From CAVROT01 sp963722905 (lineage in GTDB: Bacteria > Pseudomonadota > Alphaproteobacteria > Rhodobacterales > Rhodobacteraceae), in the NCBI GenBank assembly GCA_963722905.1, contig CAVROT010000006.1:1-64000 (forward strand): 64,000 nt of DNA. Direction: 5' to 3'. A program made the position numbers and the translations under genes. Under the pieces are notes generated by a model. That model made no database searches and was not told the DNA's origin. It saw only the letters and a list, made by a program, of their open reading frames with translations. Every line of letters begins with the position of its first letter. The first letter of the stretch is position 1. Of the stretch, positions 15,418 through 24,197 are shown in pieces.

Positions 15418-17421
15418 GTGGCATGGCTTCCCGGACCTTTCTTGCCCGGCCCGTGCGTTCGCCTCAGGATCCTGGCGACCACCGACATTCACATGCGCAT
15501 CCACCCCTGGGACTATTTCAATGACAGGCCGCAACCGGGAACCGGCCTGGCCGCGGCCGAACCGCTGATCGAGGCGTTGCGCGCCGAGGTGCCGAACGTG
15601 CTTCTGTTCGACAACGGCGATTTCCTGCAGGGCAACCCGATGGGCGATTACGCGGCGCAGGAGGCGACCCGTCGATCCGGCGACCCGCACCCCATGATCG
15701 CGGCGATGAACGCATTACGCTACGACGCGGTCACGCTGGGCAACCACGAATTCGACTACGGGCTGGACGCCCTGCGGCACGCCCTGTCGGCCGCCCGGTT
15801 CCCGGTCGTCTCGGCCAATCTCGAAACGCTGGAGGGCGCCCCGGTCGCCGCTCCATTCACGGTACTGGACCGCGACGTCGCCGACGACGCCGGCACAAGC
15901 CATCGGCTGCGCATCGGCGTCTTGGGCTTCAGCCCGCCGCAGGTCGCGAACTGGGGCCGCCATCACCTCGAGGGCCGGATCGCCGCCGCCGGTATCGTCG
16001 AGACGGCGCGCCTGGCGGTGCCGCGCCTGCGTGCGGCGGGCGCCGACATCGTCGTCGCGCTGGCCCATACCGGCATCGGCGCCGCGGATGCGGCGGTCGC
16101 TGACGGCGCGGTGCCCGAGAACGTCGCCCTCGCCCTGGCCTCGGTCGGCGGCATCGACGCCATGGTCGCCGGCCACACGCACGACGTCTTCCCATCGCCC
16201 GCCTGCGGCGGTCGCCCCGCGTCCGACGCCGTGCCGGGCACTCTGGCCGGCGTACCCGCCGTGATGGCCGGTTCGCAGGCTTCCCACGTAGGGGCGATCG
16301 ACCTGTGGCTGGCGCGGTCCGGCGGCAAATGGCAGGTCGCGCGTCACGAAGCGCGCGCGGTGCCGGTCGTCGCCGTCCCTGCCGGGTCCGGCGAACCGGC
16401 AGGCGCCGTCATCGCCGCGACCCGCGCCGCGCATGCGGCGACGCTGGACCATATCCGACGCCCGGTCGGTCGGGCCGCCACCCCGCTGAACAGCTATTTC
16501 GCGCTGGTCCGGGACGACCCGTCGGTCCGCCTGGTCGCGATGGCCCAGGCGTGGCACGCGCGCGGGCTGCTGGACGGGACCCCGCATGCCGGTCTGCCGA
16601 TCCTCAGCGCCGCGGCGCCCTTCATGGCCGGCGGGCGTGGCGGTCCTGCGAATTACGTCGACCTGCCCGCCGGTCCGGTGACGATCCGCGACATCGCGGC
16701 GCTCTACCCGTATCCGAACGCGCTGCACATCCTGCGGATCACGGGCGCAGAGCTGGCGCTCTGGCTCGAACGGTCGGCAGCGCTCTACGCGCAGATCGTG
16801 CCCGGGTCGGTCGACACGCCGCTGATCGACCCCGCCTTCGCCCCCTACAATTTCGACGCCATCCTCGGTCTGCACTACCGCATCGACCTGTCGCGCCCCG
16901 CCCGCACCGATGCCGACGGGACCGTGATACGGCCGGCCGCGCGCCGCGTCACCGACATCGCCCACCGCGGCGTGCCGGTCGCGCCCTCCGACATCTTCGC
17001 GCTGGCCACCAACAGCTACCGCGCCGGCGGCGGCGGCGGCTATCCGTCGACGGGCGGCGCCGATACCGTCGTCGCGTCGCGCGACGCGATCCCAGACGTC
17101 CTGCGACGCTATATCGAGGCGACGGGAACCGTGGACGCGGGTCCCGGCGGCGGCCGGTCGTTCGTGCGGATGCCGGATACGACCGTCACGTTCGAATCGG
17201 CCAGCGCCGCCGCCGCCTGTCTGCCCCGGGGTTGCAGCCTCGGGATCGTGCCGGTGGAGCCCGCCGCGACCGATGGACGGGTCGGCTTCGCCACCTACCG
17301 CCTGGACCTGGGGCAGGTTCGCCCACCCGCCGGGACCGGCCCGCAGCGCAGGCATGCACCGCCGCCGGCCGCCATGACGGGCGGCCACGTCACACTTGAA
17401 CCCGACAGGGGCGACGCGTAG
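15418..17421 (+). CDS. cpdB: 2',3'-cyclic-nucleotide 2'-phosphodiesterase/3'-nucleotidase family protein
   Basis: The 667-residue protein has the two-domain 5'-nucleotidase architecture. The metallophosphatase domain shows the metal ligands ATTDIHMRIHPWDYF (residues about 20-34), FDNGDFLQGNP, LGNHEFDYG and VAGHTHDVF; the C-terminal 5'-nucleotidase domain shows YPYPNALHILRITG and SYRAGGGGGYPSTGG, which form the nucleotide pocket. The start is a GTG and no signal peptide is visible, whereas E. coli CpdB is periplasmic; either this version is cytoplasmic or the start is wrong. It should release nucleosides from 2',3'-cyclic or 3'-nucleotides. The gene ends 10 bp before the SRP RNA. Confidence 0.88.
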   Translation: MAWLPGPFLPGPCVRLRILATTDIHMRIHPWDYFNDRPQPGTGLAAAEPLIEALRAEVPNVLLFDNGDFLQGNPMGDYAAQEATRRSGDPHPMIAAMNALRYDAVTLGNHEFDYGLDALRHALSAARFPVVSANLETLEGAPVAAPFTVLDRDVADDAGTSHRLRIGVLGFSPPQVANWGRHHLEGRIAAAGIVETARLAVPRLRAAGADIVVALAHTGIGAADAAVADGAVPENVALALASVGGIDAMVAGHTHDVFPSPACGGRPASDAVPGTLAGVPAVMAGSQASHVGAIDLWLARSGGKWQVARHEARAVPVVAVPAGSGEPAGAVIAATRAAHAATLDHIRRPVGRAATPLNSYFALVRDDPSVRLVAMAQAWHARGLLDGTPHAGLPILSAAAPFMAGGRGGPANYVDLPAGPVTIRDIAALYPYPNALHILRITGAELALWLERSAALYAQIVPGSVDTPLIDPAFAPYNFDAILGLHYRIDLSRPARTDADGTVIRPAARRVTDIAHRGVPVAPSDIFALATNSYRAGGGGGYPSTGGADTVVASRDAIPDVLRRYIEATGTVDAGPGGGRSFVRMPDTTVTFESASAAAACLPRGCSLGIVPVEPAATDGRVGFATYRLDLGQVRPPAGTGPQRRHAPPPAAMTGGHVTLEPDRGDA

Positions 17422-17431
17422 ACACCGCCGC

Positions 17432-17524
17432 GAGGGGCCGGCGCGGGCAGACGCCTCGCCAACCCGGTCAGGTCCGGAAGGAAGCAGCCGCAACGAGTGT
17501 CTTCTGGGTCGCTGCCGGTCTCTC
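17432..17524 (+). ncRNA. ffs: Small signal recognition particle RNA (4.5S)
   Basis: The sequence contains the universal SRP domain IV hallmark GGTCAGGTCCGGAAGGAAGC with its GGAA tetraloop and the following AGCAGCC. The ends pair (GAGGGGCCGGC with GCCGGTCTCTC, using G-U pairs) to make the long hairpin of about 93 nucleotides. The RNA binds Ffh and FtsY for co-translational targeting of membrane proteins. A position just upstream of dnaX is common in Rhodobacterales; here a DUF202 gene lies between. Ends are approximate within a few bases. Confidence 0.93.
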
Positions 17525-17618
17525 ACCCCCATCGGGCACCCCCATCGGGCGCGCCATGGCGCGGGGCACCGCCGGATGGGCGGACCACCCGGTTCCCGGC
17601 ACCCGCGCGAGTAGCCTC

Positions 17619-18002
17619 ATGTCCAGCACCGATGCCAGTCAGCCAGACAAGACGGACATGGCCGAGGACCGCACCGACTGGGCGGAGGACCGCACCGTCC
17701 TTGCGAACGAGCGGACCTTCGCGGGCTGGATGCGTACCGGCCTCGCGGCGGTTGCGGTCGCCATCGGCCTCAAGGCCGTCTTCAAGGACTTCGAGCCGAC
17801 ATGGATCGCCAAGAGCGCCGCGACGCTGTTTCTGGGCACCGCGCTCTTCATCTTCTGGTCGGCCCGGCAACAGGCCTGCGCGACCCGTGCCCGCATGACC
17901 GAGCGCGACGCCGAGGCGACGACGACCACGCGCATCACGACGATGGTGTCGCTGCTCGCGGTATCGACCGTCGGAGTGGGGGTCGTGCTCTGGTTGCTCT
18001 AG
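17619..18002 (+). CDS. YidH/DUF202 family membrane protein
   Basis: The 127-residue protein has a charged N-terminus with the DUF202 signature VLANERTFAGWMRTGLA (about residues 27-43), then three hydrophobic segments (about 38-54, 67-84 and 108-127). The family is a small inner-membrane protein of unknown function. The ATG at 17619 is chosen; ATG 17658 is an alternative that would shorten the tail by 13 residues. It lies between the SRP RNA and dnaX in the same direction, with a 55-bp gap to dnaX. Confidence 0.85.
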   Translation: MSSTDASQPDKTDMAEDRTDWAEDRTVLANERTFAGWMRTGLAAVAVAIGLKAVFKDFEPTWIAKSAATLFLGTALFIFWSARQQACATRARMTERDAEATTTTRITTMVSLLAVSTVGVGVVLWLL

Positions 18003-18057
18003 GGGCCGCGGCGGGCCTAGCATCGCGCATGCGCACGATCCCACCGGAAGGCCGCCG

Positions 18058-19944
18058 ATGACCAATTCCCCCGCCGACGCGCCCGCGCCCTACCGCGTCC
18101 TCGCGCGCAAGTACCGCCCCGCGACCTTCGCCGACCTCGTCGGTCAGGAGGCGATGGTCCGCACGCTCAAGAACGCCTTTGCCGCCGACCGGATCGCGCA
18201 GGCCTTCATCCTCACCGGGATCCGCGGCACGGGAAAGACGACGACCGCGCGCATCGTCGCCAAGGGGCTTAACTGCGTGGGCCCGGACGGCGCCGGCGGT
18301 CCCACCACCGACCCCTGCGGTCTGTGCGAACCCTGCCGGGCCATCGCCGAGGGACGGCACGTGGACGTCATGGAGATGGACGGCGCGTCCCAGACCGGCG
18401 TCGACAACATCCGCGACAACATCATCGGATCGGTCCAGTACGCCCCCACCTCGGCGCGCTACAAGATATACATCATCGACGAGGTGCACATGCTGTCGGC
18501 CGGGTCCTTCAACGCCCTGCTGAAGACGCTGGAGGAACCGCCCGGCCACGTGAAGTTCATCTTCGCCACGACCGAGATTCGCAAGGTCCCGGTCACTGTC
18601 CTGTCGCGCTGCCAGCGGTTCGACCTGCGCCGGATCGAGCCCGAGGCGATGATCGCCCTGCTGGCGCGCATCGCCAAAGCCGAAGGCGCGACGGTCGAGG
18701 ACGGCGCGCTGGCCCTGATTGCGCGGGCGGCCGATGGGTCGGCCCGCGATGCGACCAGCCTGCTGGACCAGGCCATCGCGCATGGCGGCGCGGCCGATGC
18801 CGGTGTCTCGGCCGCGGCGGTACGCGCGATGCTAGGGCTGGCCGACCGCGGGCGGGTTCTGGACCTCTTCGACCTGGTGATGTCGGGCGACGCCGCCGGC
18901 GCCCTGGGCGAGCTGGGGTCGCAATATGCCGGCGGCGTCGATCCGCTGGCGCTGATGCGCGATCTGGCCGAGGTCACGCATTGGGTCAGCGTGGTCAAGA
19001 TCACGCCGGGTGCGGCCGATGACCCGACCGTTGGCCCGGACGAGCACAGCCGCGGCCTGTCGATGGCCGAGCAACTCCCGATGCGGGTGCTGACGCGGAC
19101 CTGGCAGATGCTGCTGAAGGCGCTGGAAGAGGTCGCCGCGGCGCCGTCGCCCGTCATGGCGGCCGAGATGGCGATCATCCGGCTGACCCACGTGGCCGAG
19201 CTTCCCAGCCCCGAGGAGCTGGTCCGCCGTCTGTCGGACGCACCGGCCGCGCAAGGTACCGCGCCAGCGTCGCCGGCACCGGCCGCGGCGTCCGCTCCGG
19301 GTCCGGGTCCGGCAGGAGCGGTCGACCATGCCGGTCCGCCGCCGGTCCCTGCCGGGCCGCGTGCCGTCGCAGGCGGGGGCGGTGCCGTCGCTGCCCTTCG
19401 CATGGCCACGGTCGGACGCTCCGGTGCCGCCGCGGCTCCGGCGATGTCGATGCCCGTCGGCGACGACATCCCCGAAAGGGCGCAGGGCCCGACGCCCAAG
19501 ACCGCGCTGCACCGTTACCAGACCTTCGACAGCGTCATGGCGCTGGTCAGGGCCAACCGCGACCTGCATCTCCAGATCGAGATCGAGGAGCACCTGCACC
19601 TCGCCCGCTACACGCCCGGCCGGATCGAGTTCCGCCCCGGCCCGCAGGCGCCGCGCGATCTGGCCCAGCGACTGGCGCGCCGCCTTCAGACCTGGACCGG
19701 CGCGCGCTGGACGGTCAGCCTGGTCAGCGAGGGCGGTGCGCCGACCATCGCCCAGGCCCGCGCCGACGCGAAGGGCCGGCTGGAGGCAGCGGCGCTGGCC
19801 CATCCGATGATGCAGGCGGTGATGCAGGCTTTCCCCGGCGCGCGCATCACAGAGGTTCGCACGCCGGAAGCGGTCGCCGAAGTGGCGGCGGCCACGGCCC
19901 TCCCCGAAGTGCCCGACGAATGGGATCCGTTCGAAGACGGTTGA
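18058..19944 (+). CDS. dnaX: DNA polymerase III subunits gamma and tau
   Basis: The 628-residue protein is the clamp loader ATPase. It has LARKYRP, Walker A GIRGTGKTTTAR (residues about 58-69), a zinc module with CGLCEPC, GASQTGVDNIRDNI, Walker B IIDEVHMLS and the sensor/SRC motif LSRCQRF. The C-terminal third contains an Ala/Pro/Gly-rich linker (about 400-460) and a tau-like domain that should contact the polymerase alpha subunit. I did not see an A-rich slippery site like the E. coli frameshift signal. The usual downstream partners ybaB and recR are absent; a convergent hydrolase gene follows. Confidence 0.96.
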   Translation: MTNSPADAPAPYRVLARKYRPATFADLVGQEAMVRTLKNAFAADRIAQAFILTGIRGTGKTTTARIVAKGLNCVGPDGAGGPTTDPCGLCEPCRAIAEGRHVDVMEMDGASQTGVDNIRDNIIGSVQYAPTSARYKIYIIDEVHMLSAGSFNALLKTLEEPPGHVKFIFATTEIRKVPVTVLSRCQRFDLRRIEPEAMIALLARIAKAEGATVEDGALALIARAADGSARDATSLLDQAIAHGGAADAGVSAAAVRAMLGLADRGRVLDLFDLVMSGDAAGALGELGSQYAGGVDPLALMRDLAEVTHWVSVVKITPGAADDPTVGPDEHSRGLSMAEQLPMRVLTRTWQMLLKALEEVAAAPSPVMAAEMAIIRLTHVAELPSPEELVRRLSDAPAAQGTAPASPAPAAASAPGPGPAGAVDHAGPPPVPAGPRAVAGGGGAVAALRMATVGRSGAAAAPAMSMPVGDDIPERAQGPTPKTALHRYQTFDSVMALVRANRDLHLQIEIEEHLHLARYTPGRIEFRPGPQAPRDLAQRLARRLQTWTGARWTVSLVSEGGAPTIAQARADAKGRLEAAALAHPMMQAVMQAFPGARITEVRTPEAVAEVAAATALPEVPDEWDPFEDG

Positions 19945-20014
19945 GCCTCGCGAGGACCCGTTCGCAGTTTCTCGATCGCCGTTCGCCGTCGCTGAACCTC
20001 GGGCGACGTCGGGC

Positions 20015-20770
20015 TCAGGCGTCAAGGAAGGCGCGGACCGCCGCCTCGACCTCGCGCGGCTTTTCGGCATGCAGCCAGTGGCCGGCCCCCTCCACCTCGG
20101 CGAACGTGGCCTTCGGGAAGAGGGCCGCGATCCGGTCGCGCCCCTCGGGGCCGACGTAGTCGCTGTCGCCGCCGATCAGGAACAGGCAAGGCCCGTCGAA
20201 CCGGCCGTCGATGTCCGGCCAGCCCATGATGTCGGGCATCCGCGCGCCCAGTGCGTCGAGGTTCAGCCGCCACCGCCCGCCGGCGATGTCGAGAGACTGC
20301 AACAGGAAAGCCCGGATCTCGCGTTCGGGGATCGCACCGGCCAGCACCGCGTCGGCATCGGCGCGAGAGCCGATCAGCGACGGATCGACGGCCTGCATCG
20401 CCGCCACGTAGCCCGCCTGCGTATGTCCGTAGGCCATCGGCGCAATGTCGGCCACCACCAGCCGTCCCACCGCGCCCGGCTGCGTCAGCGCCAGAACCAT
20501 CGCCGCCTTGCCGCCCATCGAATGGCCCAGCAGGTCGAAGGGCCACGCCGCGACGTCCGCCAGGTCCTCCGCCATCGCGAGGTAGTCGTGCGCGTCGTCC
20601 CAGGGCGACCCGCCGTGGTTGCGCATGTCGACGGCCACGACCTCGCCCCGGTTCGAGAGGCCCTTGGCGATCCGGCCCCAGTTGCGCCCCGACCCGAAGA
20701 GCCCGTGCACGATGACCAGCGGCACCCCGCCCGACCCGTGCCGCGCCGCGGCGAGGGCCAGGGCGGTCAT
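20015..20770 (-). CDS. Alpha/beta-fold hydrolase (YbfF-like)
   Basis: The 251-residue enzyme has the oxyanion region IVHGLFGSGRNWGRIA, the nucleophile elbow GHSMGG (Ser near residue 93), an acid residue in GGDSDYV and the catalytic His in GAGHWLHAE. This matches small esterases of the YbfF type found in many proteobacteria. The start is ATG 20770; a TTG six bases upstream is less likely. It converges with dnaX and lies 131 bp downstream of glyA on the same strand, with a strong palindrome in between, so separate transcription is possible. The substrate is unknown. Confidence 0.87.
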   Translation of the reverse strand: MTALALAAARHGSGGVPLVIVHGLFGSGRNWGRIAKGLSNRGEVVAVDMRNHGGSPWDDAHDYLAMAEDLADVAAWPFDLLGHSMGGKAAMVLALTQPGAVGRLVVADIAPMAYGHTQAGYVAAMQAVDPSLIGSRADADAVLAGAIPEREIRAFLLQSLDIAGGRWRLNLDALGARMPDIMGWPDIDGRFDGPCLFLIGGDSDYVGPEGRDRIAALFPKATFAEVEGAGHWLHAEKPREVEAAVRAFLDA

Positions 20771-20781
20771 GTGCAAGGGCC

Positions 20782-20898
20782 GGGGGTGGGGCGGCGGGGC
20801 GTGGGGTGGGAGATCCTCGGGTCGGGCCCGAGGATGACGCGTGGGGCGGCGGCGGGGCGTCCGGGTTGGGTGGGGGCGCGGGGTGGGGCGGCGGCGGG
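20782..20898. repeat. REP-like palindrome flanked by G-runs
   Basis: A perfect 9-bp palindrome with a five-base loop (ATCCTCGGG at 20813-20821 and CCCGAGGAT at 20827-20835) sits in the glyA-hydrolase spacer. It resembles palindromes that recur between genes in alphaproteobacterial genomes. On both sides (20782-20810 and about 20842-20898) the plus strand has runs of three to five G separated by one to seven bases, a pattern that allows G-quadruplexes. On the minus strand, where the genes lie, the RNA would be C-rich with the hairpin. It may end or attenuate glyA transcription. Confidence 0.6.
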
Positions 20899-20901
20899 CA
20901 C

Positions 20902-22185
20902 CTAGAGGCCGGGGTAGATCGGGAAGCGGCCGCAGAGATCGGCGACCTCGGCCTTCACCTTCGCCTCAGCCGCGTCGTCTCCGGCGGCCATGCCATCGAC
21001 CACCTGCACGATCCACCGCGCGATCTGGCGGAACTCCTCTTCGGCGAAGCCCCGCGTCGTGCCGGCGGGCGATCCCAGACGGATGCCGCTGGTGATCGTC
21101 GGCTTCTCGTCGTCGAAGGGGATGCCGTTCTTGTTGCAGGTGATGTGCGCGCGGCCCAGCGCCGCCTCGGTCGCGTTGCCCTTCACGCCCTTCGGACGCA
21201 GGTCCACCAGCAGCACGTGGGTGTCCGTTCCGCCGGTCACGATGTCGAGCCCGCCCGCCATCAGCTCGTCCGCCAGCGCCTGCGCGTTGGCGATCACCTG
21301 CTGCTGGTAGCGCTTGAACCCCGGCTCGAGCGCCTCGCCGAAGGCCACCGCCTTGGCCGCGATCACGTGCATCAGCGGACCGCCCTGGATGCCGGGGAAG
21401 ATGGCCGAGTTGAACTTCTTGGCCAACGCCTCGTCGTCGGTCAGGATCATCCCGCCGCGCGGGCCGCGCAGGGTCTTGTGCGTGGTCGTCGTGACGGCAT
21501 GCGCGTGCGGGAAGGGCGAGGGGTAGAGCCCCGCCGCCACCAGGCCGGCGAAATGCGCCATGTCCACCAGCAGGAAGGCCCCGCAGTCGTCGGCGATCCG
21601 GCGGAAACGGGCAAAGTCGATGATGCGCGGGATGGCCGAGCCGCCGGCGATGATCAGCTTGGGCGCGTGCTCGGCCGCCAGCGCGGCGACCTGATCGTAA
21701 TCGACCTCCAGCCGGTCGCGCGTGACGCCGTACTGCACGGCATCGAACCACTTGCCCGACTGGTTTGGCTTCGCGCCGTGGGTCAGATGGCCGCCCGCGT
21801 CCAGCGACATCCCGAGGATGGTGTCGCCCGGTTGCAGCAGCGCGGTGAACACGCCCTGGTTGGCCTGGCTGCCGCTGTTGGGCTGCACGTTGGCGAAGCC
21901 GCATCCGAAAAGCTGCCTGGCCCGGTCTATGGCCAGCTCCTCGGCCACGTCGACCTCCTGGCAGCCGCCGTAGTAGCGCCGGCCGGGATAACCCTCGGCG
22001 TACTTGTTGGTCAGGACCGACCCCTGCGCTTCCATCACGGCGCGGCTGACGATGTTCTCGGACGCGATCAGCTCGATCTCGTCGCGCTGACGGGCCAGTT
22101 CGCGGTCCAGAACCCGTGCGATGTCGGCGTCGCGGGCCGCCAGGGTCTGGGTGAAGAAACCGTCGTCGCGGTGGGGGGCGTTCAT
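20902..22185 (-). CDS. glyA: Serine hydroxymethyltransferase
   Basis: The 427-residue cytosolic PLP enzyme converts serine and tetrahydrofolate to glycine and 5,10-methylene-tetrahydrofolate. Visible landmarks are ELIASENIVS near residue 38, NKYAEGYPGRRYYGGC near 60, and the PLP lysine in TTTTHKTLRGPRGG (Lys about 237). Length and motifs are those of a full active enzyme. The start at 22185 follows an AGGAG by eight bases. It is divergent from nadK with a 157-bp spacer. Confidence 0.97.
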   Translation of the reverse strand: MNAPHRDDGFFTQTLAARDADIARVLDRELARQRDEIELIASENIVSRAVMEAQGSVLTNKYAEGYPGRRYYGGCQEVDVAEELAIDRARQLFGCGFANVQPNSGSQANQGVFTALLQPGDTILGMSLDAGGHLTHGAKPNQSGKWFDAVQYGVTRDRLEVDYDQVAALAAEHAPKLIIAGGSAIPRIIDFARFRRIADDCGAFLLVDMAHFAGLVAAGLYPSPFPHAHAVTTTTHKTLRGPRGGMILTDDEALAKKFNSAIFPGIQGGPLMHVIAAKAVAFGEALEPGFKRYQQQVIANAQALADELMAGGLDIVTGGTDTHVLLVDLRPKGVKGNATEAALGRAHITCNKNGIPFDDEKPTITSGIRLGSPAGTTRGFAEEEFRQIARWIVQVVDGMAAGDDAAEAKVKAEVADLCGRFPIYPGL

Positions 22186-22342
22186 GGGCGGGGCTCCTCG
22201 CCAGGGGGACGCGCCCGTCATAGCGCATCGCGGGATGCCGCGAAAGCGGGCCGCCGACGCGGAGGGTTGCCATCGGGGCGCCCAGCGCGGACGTTGCGCC
22301 CCGGCCCCGCGGCGGCGGCGCGCCGGGGCCGGGAGGGGCGTC

Positions 22343-23101
22343 ATGCAGCGGATTTCGTTCCAGGCCAGCCCCACCGACGTGGCGCAGGCCGCGCTGGCCG
22401 AACTGGTCGCGCGCTACGGCGACGTTCTCCCCGAACGGGCCGAGGCCATCGTCGCGCTGGGCGGTGACGGGTTCATGCTCCAGACGCTGCACGGCACCAT
22501 GCACCTGCCGACGCCGGTCTACGGCATGAATTGCGGCACCATTGGGTTCCTGCTGAACGAGTACGACGCGGGCGACCTGCCGGACCGCCTGTCGCGCGCG
22601 GTGGAGGAGGTGATCAACCCGCTGGCCATGCACGCCGTGGGCGCGGACGGGTCGATCCACGAAGCGCTGGCCATAAACGAGGTGTCGCTGCTGCGCGCCG
22701 GTCCGCAGGCGGCCAAGCTGCGCATCTCGGTCAATGGGCAGATGCGGATGGAGGAACTGGTCTGCGACGGCGCCCTCGTCTCGACCCCGGCGGGATCGAC
22801 CGCCTACAACTATTCCGCGCATGGCCCGATCCTGCCCATCGGGGCCGACGTTCTGGCTTTGACGGCGATGGCGGCCTTCCGGCCGCGCCGCTGGCGGGGC
22901 GCCCTGCTGCCCAAGACGGCGCGCGTCCGCTTCGACGTGCTGGAGGCCGACAAGCGCCCCGTGATGGCCGATGCCGACGGCCGGTCGGTGCGCGACGTCG
23001 CGTCGGTCGAGATCAGGTCCGAGCCGGCGGTGGCCCATCGCATCCTCTTCGATCCGGGGCACGGTCTGGAGGAACGGCTGACGCGCGAGCAGTTCACCTG
23101 A
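22343..23101 (+). CDS. nadK: NAD kinase
   Basis: The 252-residue cytosolic enzyme phosphorylates NAD to NADP. It contains the GGDG motif (VALGGDGFMLQTLHG, about residues 37-51), NCGTIGFLLNEYD and the conserved STPAGSTAYNYSAHGPI. It is compact compared with the E. coli enzyme (about 290), as usual in alphaproteobacteria. The ATG at 22343 follows GGGAGGGG. Its stop is 3 bp from the stop of the convergent DUF2125 gene. Confidence 0.95.
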   Translation: MQRISFQASPTDVAQAALAELVARYGDVLPERAEAIVALGGDGFMLQTLHGTMHLPTPVYGMNCGTIGFLLNEYDAGDLPDRLSRAVEEVINPLAMHAVGADGSIHEALAINEVSLLRAGPQAAKLRISVNGQMRMEELVCDGALVSTPAGSTAYNYSAHGPILPIGADVLALTAMAAFRPRRWRGALLPKTARVRFDVLEADKRPVMADADGRSVRDVASVEIRSEPAVAHRILFDPGHGLEERLTREQFT

Positions 23102-23104
23102 GCC

Positions 23105-24106
23105 TCATGGCAGGACGATCCGCGGCGCCCGACCCAGTGGGACCGGGCCCAGCGTCACGAAACCGCCACGAAACGCCAGCGGCAAGGCCAGATCCTCCCC
23201 GCCCGACATGCGTGCCAGCAGGGACAGCGCGCCCTCCAGCGCCGGTGCGGCCTCGGGCGGCACCGCCCCCGCCGCCCGCATCATCCCGAGCATGTCCCGC
23301 CAGGCGGTCACGGTCACGTCCAGCCGCCCCTCCGGTATCCCGTCCGGTCCGATGTCCAGCGCGCCCGCCACCGACAGCGCGACCGGACCCCAGTCCACCG
23401 ACAGGTCCGCGACCTCGACCCGGACGGGGCGCGGCGGCGCGTCCGTCTCCAACGCAGCGGCGTCTAGCGGCGCGTCGAAGGTGACGGTGGCGTCCAGACG
23501 GCCGGACGCGGGGGCCGCCCCCGTCACGCCGTCGGGGTCCATGGCCGCACGGATTTCCTCCGGTGGCGCCACGCCGTCCAGCGAAGCGCCGATGCGGTAG
23601 GCCGCCGGCTGGGCAACCGCGGGGCGCATCGCCAGCCGCGCCTCGGCCACGTGCACGGGCGCCCCATCGTCCGTCGTCAGCGTCAGGCCGGTCGCCACCG
23701 CCGTCGCCCTGTCCAGCACAGGCGACAGTCCGCCCCCGACCGCCGCGGAGGCGCGGAACCGGTCGCTGCGCACCACGGTCGTCTGCCCGCGAAAGGCGAC
23801 GGTCTGTTCGGGCGGCAGGGCGACGACGACCCGGTGCGGCGTATAGCTGAGCGCCAGGATCTGCGCGAACGGCGCTTCCCACCGCAGGCCCGTCGCCGGA
23901 TCGGCAAGGACGATGGCGTCGATGGTCGTGTCGAAACGGTTGGGAAAGCCGCGCGTGCGGATCCGGCCGTGTCGCGCCTCCCACCCGTCGGCGGCGCGCG
24001 CATCGAACCAGGCCGTCACTCCGCGCGTGACAGCCGTGGACCCCACCAGCCACCAGCCGGACCACAGCCCGGCGGCGATCAGGACGGCGATGACGATCCT
24101 GCGCAT
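23105..24106 (-). CDS. DUF2125 domain-containing exported protein
   Basis: The 333-residue protein begins with MRRIVIAVLIAAGLWSGWWL, an uncleaved signal anchor or signal peptide, followed by a beta-rich periplasmic part with VTAWFDARAADGWEARHG, GFPNRFD and LSYTPHRVVVALPP. These are recognisable elements of the DUF2125 family, whose function is unknown. Start ATG 24106 is chosen by the signal sequence. It converges with nadK and is divergent from the chaC-like gene. Confidence 0.82.
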   Translation of the reverse strand: MRRIVIAVLIAAGLWSGWWLVGSTAVTRGVTAWFDARAADGWEARHGRIRTRGFPNRFDTTIDAIVLADPATGLRWEAPFAQILALSYTPHRVVVALPPEQTVAFRGQTTVVRSDRFRASAAVGGGLSPVLDRATAVATGLTLTTDDGAPVHVAEARLAMRPAVAQPAAYRIGASLDGVAPPEEIRAAMDPDGVTGAAPASGRLDATVTFDAPLDAAALETDAPPRPVRVEVADLSVDWGPVALSVAGALDIGPDGIPEGRLDVTVTAWRDMLGMMRAAGAVPPEAAPALEGALSLLARMSGGEDLALPLAFRGGFVTLGPVPLGRAPRIVLP

Positions 24107-24197
24107 CCCGGCCCTTCCCCCTTCGGCCCCATCGGTGCTACCGCCGGCCCCTACCGGCAACGCCGCGCCGCCGCCAGTCACGCCACGGAGATCGCCC

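Noticed and set aside
18058..19944. Programmed frameshift producing a separate gamma subunit
   Set aside because: No A-rich slippery heptamer with downstream hairpin was seen in the region following the ATPase module.
20966..23062. 698-codon minus-strand frame across glyA and nadK
   Set aside because: Shadow frame; it overlaps two well-supported genes and its product is low-complexity Arg/Gly/Pro.
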